A stretch of 64,000 nt of DNA from Paucimonas sp. (GTDB lineage Bacteria > Pseudomonadota > Gammaproteobacteria > Pseudomonadales > Pseudomonadaceae), in NCBI GenBank assembly GCA_031253995.1, contig JAIRVG010000086.1, positions 20,854 to 84,853 on the forward strand. The letters run 5' to 3'. The notes below the pieces were generated by a model. That model was not told the DNA's origin. It was given only the letters and a program-made list of their open reading frames with translations, and made no database searches. This document shows positions 45,836 through 53,312 of this stretch, piece after piece. A program made the translations under genes and the position numbers. How positions within the stretch are numbered: position 1 is the first letter of the stretch; each line of letters starts with the position of its first letter.

Positions 45836-46134
45836 TTAATAAAGCTCCCCAGATATCCTGTAAACAAAACTGGGAAAGCAGTGATCGCCTTACCCGTCTC
45901 AGCACTCACACCAGAATCAGTCCGATGATAGAATCGTGAAAAGTCCGCGCCGAACATCGGTGTACTTTTCAAAAACCCGTCTCCGACAACCCGGTCAAAC
46001 CGGAAAGAAATATATCCGCCAATTGGTCCGCCCTGACCGATGGCATATTGCTGAATCCGCTGAGCGCGATTTATACCATAAAGTATATCTCTGTCACTCA
46101 AAAATATTGTCGAATCGACGGCAATCTCTTCCAA
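45832..46134 (-). CDS. Hypothetical protein, possible truncated toxin C-terminus
   Basis: A 100-residue protein (MEEIAVDSTIFLSDRDILYG...) ending TGKAITAFPVLFTGYLGSFIK. Low GC. Coupled by ATGA to the following gene. It looks like a C-terminal domain detached from a larger polymorphic toxin. A similar short coding stretch (TGKAVTALPAF) occurs on the other strand near 50473. No catalytic motif recognised. Confidence 0.45.
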   Translation of the reverse strand: MEEIAVDSTIFLSDRDILYGINRAQRIQQYAIGQGGPIGGYISFRFDRVVGDGFLKSTPMFGADFSRFYHRTDSGVSAETGKAITAFPVLFTGYLGSFIK

Positions 46135-46247
46135 ACTAACGCCATCTAAGTCAGCGCATTAAACCCGTACCCTTTTCCGGCCCTTCACTCGCAACAGGTA
46201 TTGACGAAAAGTAAATCCACCATTTCTCCGGGCAGCTTTTTCAACGT

Positions 46248-46688
46248 TCAGGGAGCAAGTGTGACTCTGGGTTCCTCTCCGCAATCTTTGAGCTTATCAG
46301 CTAGCCATAAAGCCTCCACCTGAGTTCCTCTGTAAACCCCTTCCATAGGGTTTCGAAGAGCCCCAAGCGCTTGCTTCGACTCAACATCCAACGATTTCAT
46401 TATGACCTTGGTGGTAATCGCGGAGGACTTAACCTGGTCCAGAAAAACTACCCATTGACCATTAACAGCGATCATTTTTTCCCGTATTTCTTCTGGTGGG
46501 AAGCCTACGCCACTAGCCTCAGTCGTTAAGCCGCACTGTACACAACAGGTATATTCGCCCCAGCGTAATCTTCCGTCAAAGCCGGACTGCCCGACTCTAA
46601 GCTGGTCAGCTAGACCACAATCTGGACACGGGTAACTGACCTCACTTGATTTAATCAATCTTTCTACCCTCTCATCCGCTCGCAGCAT
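46248..46688 (-). CDS. Hypothetical zinc-ribbon protein
   Basis: A 146-residue protein from the ATG (MLRADERVERLIK); a TTG-started longer form up to 46793 is possible but has no support. CPDCG and, ~25 residues on, CCVQCG form a likely zinc ribbon. The rest is alpha/beta and acidic. No family recognised. Neighbouring Rhs-like debris suggests it belonged to a toxin/immunity locus. Confidence 0.5.
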   Translation of the reverse strand: MLRADERVERLIKSSEVSYPCPDCGLADQLRVGQSGFDGRLRWGEYTCCVQCGLTTEASGVGFPPEEIREKMIAVNGQWVVFLDQVKSSAITTKVIMKSLDVESKQALGALRNPMEGVYRGTQVEALWLADKLKDCGEEPRVTLAP

Positions 46689-46877
46689 CGAATTGCGTCG
46701 TAAAACTTCTGCTCTTTCAAAGATCCAACAGGATAATGATCCAGGATACCCCTGCCACCATCTGTATTGAAGAAATCGCACGATTGCGTGCAACTCCCCC
46801 TCTCCCTGTCACATGATCAAGATCTCTCACATACGTTTGAGCAGCGCGTACTCGACCTGCCGGCTGACCTTGCCGTT

Positions 46878-47110
46878 TTATTCCATACGGGGGGTAGTAG
46901 CCCAGGGCATCGACGCTGCCAATGCGCTGCCCTCCGTGGTCGTATTGGCTTCCCGCGCCAGCAGGATTTCCCGGGTGACCTCGCCGAAGCTGTTGTAGCC
47001 AAAGGTCTTGAGTAATCGAGGATCGGCTGCAGTATCAAGTTTCCCTGCGAGTAAGGAAACGGGATCGACGGGTTCAACAGACCAGGTCGGCTGGGAGGAT
47101 GAACCCTGCC
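46878..47110 (-). pseudogene. Rhs/YD-repeat-like remnant
   Basis: On the minus strand a frame without a start reads ...PTWSVEPVDPVSLLAGK, then LLKTFGYNSFGEVTREILLA and stops at 46878. FGYNSFGEVTRE resembles one YD repeat of Rhs proteins. In another frame the sequence runs on as GSVDALGYYPPYGIKRQG, which suggests a frameshift. A decayed Rhs piece upstream of the orphan small genes is the simplest reading. Confidence 0.4.
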
Positions 47111-47181
47111 GCTGAAAACAGCAGGGCGTGCTGATTTTTGACCATGACCTGAGATTGGCTAATGGGTGTTCCCTTTCCCTA

Positions 47182-47847
47182 TCAAGGAGCCGCTTTCAGC
47201 TTTTTGGGATTCGTCGCTACCTGGATCTGCAGCACCACGTTGAAGCGCGGTTCCTCGCCTGGGTTGCGGCCAGTGATCGTCTTCACCAGCGAGACCCACG
47301 CCTCATTGCCGTATTCGTCATACCAGAACTTCTCCCCGCCTCTCGCACCACCCGGCAAATTCAAATACTGGCTACGTAATTCCGCAGCCGATTTTGCACT
47401 TGGGTTGCTGTTGTTACTTTCGTCATCCGGTATCCATCCCGCCATTTCCATTTTTTGGATGATGTCTTGCAAGCGTTCCCATGTCTCGTCCACCCCTGCC
47501 GATTCGCGGTATACGCCAATACCGAAACCAAGGACGTGATGCGTGAAGTACTGAAGAGCCACTCCCGTGTACCCAACGTTATCGAGCTGCATCCGATGAT
47601 GCTGGTCACGATAGACAAAGGTATGGGGCTGATTGATGATCGTTCCCGCTGGCGAGGGCGTTGGACCGAGCTTGAACGTCGAATTCTGGATGACCTCGTC
47701 CCAGGTGTCGCCGATTTTTGCTGCAATCACCGGCAGAGACACGTTGTCCTTGTCGCTGTCATTCACAGTCTCTCCACAGGCACTCAGTGTCATGACCAAT
47801 CCCAGCAGTGCCAGCAGCCGGGGCTTTTGAATCAGTGTCGTTTTCAT
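47182..47847 (-). CDS. Predicted lipoprotein of unknown function
   Basis: A 221-residue protein with a signal peptide and lipobox MTLSAC (start MKTTLIQK chosen for the AGGCAGACG site and for the signal). The mature part has TWDEVIQNSTFKLGPTPSP, ALQYFTHHVLGFGIGVY and a C-terminal beta region PRFNVVLQIQV. Similar lipoproteins occur next to Rhs/VgrG genes in Pseudomonas, but I cannot name a function. Confidence 0.65.
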   Translation of the reverse strand: MKTTLIQKPRLLALLGLVMTLSACGETVNDSDKDNVSLPVIAAKIGDTWDEVIQNSTFKLGPTPSPAGTIINQPHTFVYRDQHHRMQLDNVGYTGVALQYFTHHVLGFGIGVYRESAGVDETWERLQDIIQKMEMAGWIPDDESNNSNPSAKSAAELRSQYLNLPGGARGGEKFWYDEYGNEAWVSLVKTITGRNPGEEPRFNVVLQIQVATNPKKLKAAP

Positions 47848-48093
47848 TCGTCTGCCTATAGCGACCACCCCTTCGGCGTGGCCGGTTTGAGAGTCCCGGG
47901 TGCGAGCCGCAGTTTGCCAAGAAAATCGAGCGCCTGCCCTGTTCCAATGCGGTTCAAGTTGCCGAAAAACGTATCGGCGATATCCAGAGCGGAACGCCTG
48001 ACAGTAAACCGCGGCAGGGCTGCCAGGTGCTTGTCTCAAGGGCGCTAAAAGACTCAAGACAGCCGCTGCAGGTTCCCGTCAGGCGTCGACGAA
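47848..48093. other. Intergenic region upstream of the lipoprotein gene
   Basis: 246 bp between the end of the DUF3077-like copy 2 and the lipoprotein start. An inverted repeat AACCGCGGCAGGGCTGCC is weakly structured. No gene or clear terminator seen; the lipoprotein promoter should be here. Confidence 0.3.
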
Positions 48094-48399
48094 TCAACTT
48101 TCCGACTGCTGGCGAGCCACTCCTTTGCGCAGCGCCTCGGTCAATGCCTGGCAGATCTCCAGCGATTGCCACGTCGCCCACGCCTTGTCCGCCAGCGGGC
48201 GGGAAAGCGTGTCGCATAGCTGGGCGTTGGTTTCGAAAGCTGAGGTGAGTGCTGCTGCGAGGTGAGCCAGGGCATCGTCGATATCGGCGTCCGGGCAGAC
48301 GGCGAAAATATGAGGGTGGGCGCCGGCGCAGGTGCCGAAATGGATGTTGGCGGTTCGGCGGGAGGTTGAGACCGGTGGATCTGGAACGAGCTTTTTCAT
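48094..48399 (-). CDS. Small DUF3077-like protein, copy 2
   Basis: A 101-residue paralogue of the protein at 44120-44413, in opposite orientation: MKKLVPDPP, NIHFGTCAGAHPHIFAVCPDADIDDALAHLAAALTSAFE, SLEICQALTEALRK. The start has AGAGG. Same type of leader as copy 1. The function is unknown. Confidence 0.75.
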   Translation of the reverse strand: MKKLVPDPPVSTSRRTANIHFGTCAGAHPHIFAVCPDADIDDALAHLAAALTSAFETNAQLCDTLSRPLADKAWATWQSLEICQALTEALRKGVARQQSES

Positions 48400-48703
48400 A
48401 AGTGGGACCTCTAGGCTATGGGATCCGCCACTTATCGCTACCAAACGAATGGGTGGCGGCTGTACATGGGTTGGTAGACCGGTCCTAGGCATCCGGCGCG
48501 CACGAAGGCGCCCCATGCACAGCCGCCATGACTCGATGCAGCAGACACAGAATGCGTCTGCTTGCTTGAGTGGAGCTCATGCACGCTTAGGAACGGGCTA
48601 CCAACCCGGTCGCCAAACCACAGCGACCGGCGAAGACCAGGTGCCCATTTCCAGGAGCGCAACGGCTGAAAAGGCGGAAAAGTATGCTTGGGAAATTGCC
48701 TAC
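48400..48703 (-). other. Long structured leader of the DUF3077-like gene (copy 2)
   Basis: It starts with the same block as copy 1 (48703-48670). It carries long arms at 48527-48512 and 48470-48455 (GGCGGCTGTGCATGGG paired with CCCATGTACAGCCGCC) and an inner GGCGC/GCGCC hairpin. Relative to copy 1, a G-to-A change in the 5' arm is matched by C-to-T in the 3' arm. CAGAC/GTCTG also recurs, but the terminator T-tract of copy 1 is absent. Confidence 0.65.
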
Positions 48704-48875
48704 ATAAAAGTCGGATTTCGGAGAGGTTTTGTAGGCGAAGGCAGTGGATTTTGTCAGGGTTTTGGATAGCGGCGATCGGATCGTTCGCTTGCTGCAGTAC
48801 CAATCTCGGTTTGAAGCCACGACATTCCACCGTACCCTATGCCTTCTCGCGTACACAGGGAGCTATGGGAAACGA

Positions 48876-49862
48876 ATGCATGACCACAAGAAAGATGAGA
48901 ACGGCTACAAAGGAGAGCAACGTTCGAGGGCCTTTCTTTCGGACCACTTCTGGATTCTGACCCGCTCGGTGGATGCAGACTCAGCCGACATAATCGTCCA
49001 GGAGCGCATGGAATCCAGCGAGGATGCCATTGCCAAGAGAAACCGCAGCGTCGAACTCGGGTACATACAATCCAAGTTTTTCGAAAACAAAAACCAGGTC
49101 AGGATCCACCGTAGCTACGTGGATGATCCCATGCATCCCTACCGCAAAGGCTATTTCGCCTTCCTCCACAGCAACGATGCAGAAGATGAGCACGTCCACT
49201 ATTTCTTCAGCGCCGAAGACATCCAGCAACACTGGTACCTCAACAGCAAGCAGGACCACTACTGTTTCTCTCTCACCGAAGTGCGGGGCTACGAGGCATT
49301 CAGGAACCTGGGGCGCAAGCACATCAAGCAAAAGGTCCTGGCGGGCATCAGAGAGCTTCGCGGCTCCATAGAAAGCCTGATCTGGCGCAGCTTCATCGCC
49401 AATCGCTCGGATACCCGGATGCTCGGCGACACGGCGGGAGAGTACATTCTCACCCGCCCCCATGGCTGCCCGACGGTGATCTACAAGGTCGGTGGAGAGG
49501 CCCGCCCGCTGGAGCCCAGAAAAGATGTCATGCCCACCCTGGGCTATTTCGAATGGGGCTACTACGGCACCGGACCGATGTTGCTTGCCGCATCGATCCT
49601 CACGCATTTCATGGCCGGGGATATTCCCACGCGCGATGAAATCAATCTCGTGAAGGACTATCTCATCGGTCGCCTCGAACGATTCAACGAGACCGATCAT
49701 GTCATCGATGCTTCGATGATCATCTGTGCCCTGAGCCGCATCCCCTATCCGGCGAGTGCAACAGAGTTGGATGCGCGCATGAAGCCGGCCTACGAGGAGA
49801 CCCTGAAGAAGTACGAAAAGTACCTTTCATCCGATCCGGAAATCGACACCGATTCGGTTTGA
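48876..49862 (+). CDS. DUF4365-like plus DUF6166-like protein
   Basis: A 328-residue soluble protein. The N-terminal ~130 residues (FLSDHFWILTRSVDADSADIIVQ, a Lys/Glu-rich middle, GYFAFLHS...HVHYFFSAEDI) resemble DUF4365, a predicted PD-(D/E)XK nuclease-like fold found near defence genes. The C-terminal part, GYFEWGYYGTGPMLLAASIL, matches the DUF6166 signature. The ATG at 48876 was preferred to one 132 bases upstream because GGGAGCTATGGG precedes it and the upstream part overlaps the leader of the divergent gene. The function is unknown; a defence role is inferred. Confidence 0.6.
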   Translation: MHDHKKDENGYKGEQRSRAFLSDHFWILTRSVDADSADIIVQERMESSEDAIAKRNRSVELGYIQSKFFENKNQVRIHRSYVDDPMHPYRKGYFAFLHSNDAEDEHVHYFFSAEDIQQHWYLNSKQDHYCFSLTEVRGYEAFRNLGRKHIKQKVLAGIRELRGSIESLIWRSFIANRSDTRMLGDTAGEYILTRPHGCPTVIYKVGGEARPLEPRKDVMPTLGYFEWGYYGTGPMLLAASILTHFMAGDIPTRDEINLVKDYLIGRLERFNETDHVIDASMIICALSRIPYPASATELDARMKPAYEETLKKYEKYLSSDPEIDTDSV

Positions 49863-49956
49863 GCCGGCTGAAACGGGGGCGACGATCAGCATGTCGCTCC
49901 CGGCAATCACCTGACCTATCCAAATGCATTGAGACTGGCTGCACCCGCGGGAGGGA

Positions 49957-50124
49957 ATGACCCTCACCGTCGTGCCAAGGCTGATCGTCAGCGTGGTCAT
50001 GCTTCTGGTCTTTGCTGGCTGGATGCTGAGCATGCTCAAGCAGTTCGCCCTCAGCGTGATCACCCGCGCTCTAACAACAGGACTCGTAGTCCATCCTTAT
50101 TTCCGTGCACAAATAGATATTTAA
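49957..50124 (+). CDS. 55-residue membrane peptide, resembles the C-terminus of FliQ/SctS
   Basis: A short frame MTLTVVPRLIVSVVMLLVFAGWML... with one strong helix. The pattern TLTxVPxL followed by a helix and GWM/PWML matches the second helix of FliQ/SctS type III export proteins, whose N-terminal helix is missing. GGGAGGG lies right at the ATG, too close for good initiation. Probably a remnant. Confidence 0.35.
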   Translation: MTLTVVPRLIVSVVMLLVFAGWMLSMLKQFALSVITRALTTGLVVHPYFRAQIDI

Positions 50125-50260
50125 GCTCTCATGCCGAATACGAAGATACGTACTCAAGAACCTTTCTAAAAAAACCTATATAGTCACGGAGTGGCTCATC
50201 AAACAGCATATCAACACTTTCCAGCCGCTCCCTGACATCTTTCTCTGGATATAGCGGGAT

Positions 50261-50461
50261 TTAACTCAAAACCAACTTAAGCTCATCGATAAATTCACGA
50301 TCAGTCCCAGACAGCTCGTCCTCCATTACCAGCTTTATAATTGCCATTTGATGATCAGGATTATTAATATCATAAACAGACAGCTTCTCAATCGCAGCAT
50401 CATTGTAATAGTTGAAGTCAAGATATTTAACCAGGCAATTCATTCCATCCAGATTAACCAT
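50261..50461 (-). CDS. Small acidic protein, orphan immunity-like
   Basis: A 66-residue soluble acidic protein (MVNLDGMNCLVKYLDFNYYN... ending IDELKLVLS), low GC. AAGGTGA lies 9 bases before the ATG (a GTG 6 bases upstream is possible). The size and acidity fit immunity proteins of contact toxins, but no cognate toxin is intact. Confidence 0.45.
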   Translation of the reverse strand: MVNLDGMNCLVKYLDFNYYNDAAIEKLSVYDINNPDHQMAIIKLVMEDELSGTDREFIDELKLVLS

Positions 50462-50472
50462 AATCACTCACC

Positions 50473-50723
50473 TTATACCGGGAAGGCAGTCACAGCCCTT
50501 CCCGCTTTTGCTCGCCCGGCTCGACCCCGACGAACGCAATGTGATCAAAGAACTGAGCGACGGCATGCTGCTCAAGTACGAGGCCCGTCACTTGGCGCTA
50601 CACGCCACCGACGCCAAGCTTTGAGCCTAGCGGCCACAGAAGGTCGCGCAGGCCTTGCTGGCGGATGAGAAAGTCGGAGACGCGGTGTATCGAGTGATCG
50701 AAACGATGCTGTCAGGGGCATGA
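50473..50723 (+). pseudogene. Degenerate coding remnant
   Basis: One frame reads LARLDPDERNVIKELSDGML...ATDAKL, then two in-frame stops (TGA, TAG), then PQKVAQALLADEKVGDAVYR...TMLSGA and a final TGA. The codon use is that of the host, so this is the C-terminus of a former gene broken by two nonsense changes. At its 5' edge another frame reads TGKAVTALPAF. No family recognised. Confidence 0.45.
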
Positions 50724-50724
50724 C

Positions 50725-50973
50725 CTACTCTGCGCTGTGCCTGAGAATGTCGAACTTCAACTGCAACTGCCACCGCCCAGGCTTGTCCAGATCCGTCGCG
50801 TCATACCCCAACTCCCCCTCCAGCCGCCACGCCTGCCCGGCACCGGAACGCACTCGCACCTCACCACCGCTGCCTTCAAGAAGCGCCTGCAGGGAAACGG
50901 CGTGAAACTGCCGCCGTTCGCCTGGTCGGTGCAGGATTTCCGCGACCTGAACCGGTGCATGACAGGCGTTATT
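50725..50973 (-). pseudogene. Remnant in frame after the acyltransferase stop
   Basis: Directly after the acyltransferase TGA the same frame stays open for 80 codons with protein-like sequence: HAPVQVAEILHRPGERRQF, then SGGEVRVRSGAGQAWRLEG, then KPGRWQLQLKFDILRHSAE and TAG. It has no start codon. Either a truncated C-terminus of another gene or readthrough extension; the former seems likelier. Confidence 0.35.
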
Positions 50974-52182
50974 TCAAGCAGCCGGTGAACTGCCCACTGT
51001 CGCCGTCGCTTCACCCTGACGTCGCGAGGCACGTCCCCGCCACCTGTCCCTGATCCACTTGCGACTCGGCTCCTCGATGAAATGGAAGCCCAGTGCAGAA
51101 ACCAGGGTCAGCACCACGAACGCCGCCAGCGCGAGCATCTTGCTGTTTTCCAGCAACGGGAACTGGGCAACCAGCGCGGCGTGATAATCGATCAATGCCA
51201 GGACCAGCAGCGCCTGGAACGAATAGAAGCAGTAGCTGATCTTGCCCAGCCAGACGAACAACGGACGCGACAGCAGCCAATCGAGCGGGCCGCCACCCAG
51301 GAACAGCGAACCGATGGTGAACGCCACCACCGGCACCACCAGCCAGTTGTGCCCGACATAGGCTGGCATGACCAAGGCCTGGTTACCCAGGTACCAGGCC
51401 AGCAGCACGATCAACCCGGCCTGCAATGGCCACAATGTGCGCGAGCGCACAGAGTCCTTGAGCAGCAGGCAGACACAGCCGCCGATGATGAACTCCGGCA
51501 GGCGGAAGATGGGCATGGCGTAGAACACCGGAATGCCATATCCCGGAAAGACCTTCGGCGCCAGGCCGAACATCAGCATGCACAGGTAGGTCAGCGCCAG
51601 CACGCCGAGCAGGCCCTTGCGCGACAGCCTGGCCAGGTACGGGATCATCAGTGGCAGCAGGAAGTAACAGAAGATCTCCACCGAAATGGACCAACTGCCA
51701 CTGTTGTTCCAATGACTGAACAACGGCGGGATCCAGGCCTGGATGACGAACAGGTTGGCGACAAATATGTACGTCATCTTGCACAGTGCAGTGAGATTGG
51801 CTTCCAGCCCTTCGCCCAGGGGGATGTTCAGCCAGGGCAAGGTCACCAGCCCTGCGACGAAATAGATCGGATAGATCCGGGCCAGCCGATTGACGAAATA
51901 GCCCGCTACCCGCCCCTGTATGTCGTGGTACTTGAGAAACAGCAAGAAGCCGGACAGTACGAAGAACACGCTCATGCCCACCGCGCCGACATCGAGGATG
52001 CCCTTGAGCAGCGGAATCTGGGTCAGCGGCCAACGGATATGGATGTGAAACAGGAACACGTAGAAGGCCGAGACGAATCTCAGGCCGGTAAGCGATGCAA
52101 CCTCTGACTGCTGTGGCACCCGGGCCTCCCGTCCACTGTTGCGCAAGCGCAGGAAAAAAGGGGGAGATTCTGGGTCATTCAT
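50974..52182 (-). CDS. Acyltransferase family 3 membrane protein
   Basis: A 402-residue integral membrane acyltransferase (PF01757): TGLRFVSAFYVFLFHIHI with the conserved Arg and His, VFFVLSGFLL, RLARIYPIYF, WSISVEIFCYFLLP, and HFIEEPSRKW at the end. About ten helices. It probably O-acetylates a surface or periplasmic glycan; no glycan operon is nearby. The ATG (MNDPESPPF) was chosen over a far-upstream start that would overlap the esterase gene. Confidence 0.88.
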   Translation of the reverse strand: MNDPESPPFFLRLRNSGREARVPQQSEVASLTGLRFVSAFYVFLFHIHIRWPLTQIPLLKGILDVGAVGMSVFFVLSGFLLFLKYHDIQGRVAGYFVNRLARIYPIYFVAGLVTLPWLNIPLGEGLEANLTALCKMTYIFVANLFVIQAWIPPLFSHWNNSGSWSISVEIFCYFLLPLMIPYLARLSRKGLLGVLALTYLCMLMFGLAPKVFPGYGIPVFYAMPIFRLPEFIIGGCVCLLLKDSVRSRTLWPLQAGLIVLLAWYLGNQALVMPAYVGHNWLVVPVVAFTIGSLFLGGGPLDWLLSRPLFVWLGKISYCFYSFQALLVLALIDYHAALVAQFPLLENSKMLALAAFVVLTLVSALGFHFIEEPSRKWIRDRWRGRASRRQGEATATVGSSPAA

Positions 52183-52213
52183 GGCGTTTTTTCCACCATG
52201 GACATGGGAAGAA

Positions 52214-53137
52214 TCAATCCAGCCGTCGCCGGGCCACACCTGCCAGCCGATCCCACAATCGCTCGACCCGGGTGACGCCAAACGCCCGCAATGCCGAATG
52301 CACCAGGCCTTCCACCACCTCGAACTGCGCCTCGCCGCCGGCAGCAATCAACGCCTGAGCATAGGCCATCCCGTGGTCGCGCAACGGATCCACGCCGGCC
52401 ACTGCGATGAAGGCTGGCGCCAGTCCGCTGAAATCCTGTGCCTCCAGCGGCATGGCGCACGAGTCCAGTCGATCACCCTCCTCGGGCAGAAATCCCTTCA
52501 ACGACACCCGTAACCCAGAGACCGTCATCAACGGCGCCTGCGCATGCTCGTGCATCGACGGGAGGTGTTCTCGCGCGGTCAGCACCGGATAGATCAACAA
52601 CTGGCCCAGCGGCTGGGGCTGTCCATCGCGACGCAAGGCCATGCACAGGCCTGCAGCCAGCGTCCCGCCGGCACTGTCGCCCCCGACGATCAGGCGTTCA
52701 CGACTCAATGCCGGGTCGATCCGCCCCTGGCGCAAGCCCTGCCATGCCGCCAGGCAATCCTGCAGCGGTGCCGGGTAGCTGTATTCCGGGGCCAGTCGGT
52801 AGGCCACCGCAACGATCGCCACCGGCACCCGTCGCATCAGGGCGTAGGCGAACCAGTCGTGGGTGTCGAGATCGCCCTGGTTCCAGCCGCCGCCGTGGAG
52901 GTAGAGCAAGGTGGGCCAGCCGCCTTCGGGGGCTTGGCCTGCGGGTTTGTAGCGGCGCAGGCGCAGGTCGTCGAGGGCGATGTCGTCGATGGTCCAGCCT
53001 GGTGGGGGCTCGGGGGTGCAGGCGCGGCAGGCCTGGAGGAAGGCTTCGCGGCGGGCGGTGATGCTGTCGTCGGCGGGAGTGAAGCGTTGGCAGGCGTCGA
53101 TATAGGCCTGGATTTCGGGGTCGAGGTTGTAGCTCAT
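52214..53137 (-). CDS. Alpha/beta hydrolase of the hormone-sensitive-lipase family
   Basis: A 307-residue esterase with the oxyanion motif HGGGW, nucleophile elbow GDSAGG, and a likely Asp (VDPLRDHG) and His (GLVHSALRAF). It is cytoplasmic and starts MSYNLDPEIQ with GAGAG upstream. The substrate is unknown, possibly short-chain esters; the neighbour is an acyltransferase with a 31-base gap, so the two may be co-transcribed. Confidence 0.9.
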   Translation of the reverse strand: MSYNLDPEIQAYIDACQRFTPADDSITARREAFLQACRACTPEPPPGWTIDDIALDDLRLRRYKPAGQAPEGGWPTLLYLHGGGWNQGDLDTHDWFAYALMRRVPVAIVAVAYRLAPEYSYPAPLQDCLAAWQGLRQGRIDPALSRERLIVGGDSAGGTLAAGLCMALRRDGQPQPLGQLLIYPVLTAREHLPSMHEHAQAPLMTVSGLRVSLKGFLPEEGDRLDSCAMPLEAQDFSGLAPAFIAVAGVDPLRDHGMAYAQALIAAGGEAQFEVVEGLVHSALRAFGVTRVERLWDRLAGVARRRLD

Positions 53138-53170
53138 GACAAAACTCTCATTAGCGGCGCTCGCTTTCAT

Positions 53171-53282
53171 GGAACAACACATGAATCACTGATTTGGCAG
53201 GGACCTGTGGGAGCGGGGTTAACCGCGATTACAAAGGTGAATTCACCGACGCCATCGCGGGTGAACCCGCTCCCACAGGGTC
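53171..53282. repeat. REP palindrome with the AACAACACATnAnTCA tag
   Basis: Outer arms CTGTGGGAGCGGGTT/GAACCCGCTCCCACAG and inner GGTGAATTCACC. It is preceded by GAACAACACATGAATCACTG (continuing ATTTGGCAGGGAC), a diverged form of the tag beside the REP units at 12770 and 63797. Confidence 0.8.
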
Positions 53283-53312
53283 CGCATCGTGCTTTGGAAC
53301 AGCCTCCCGGCC

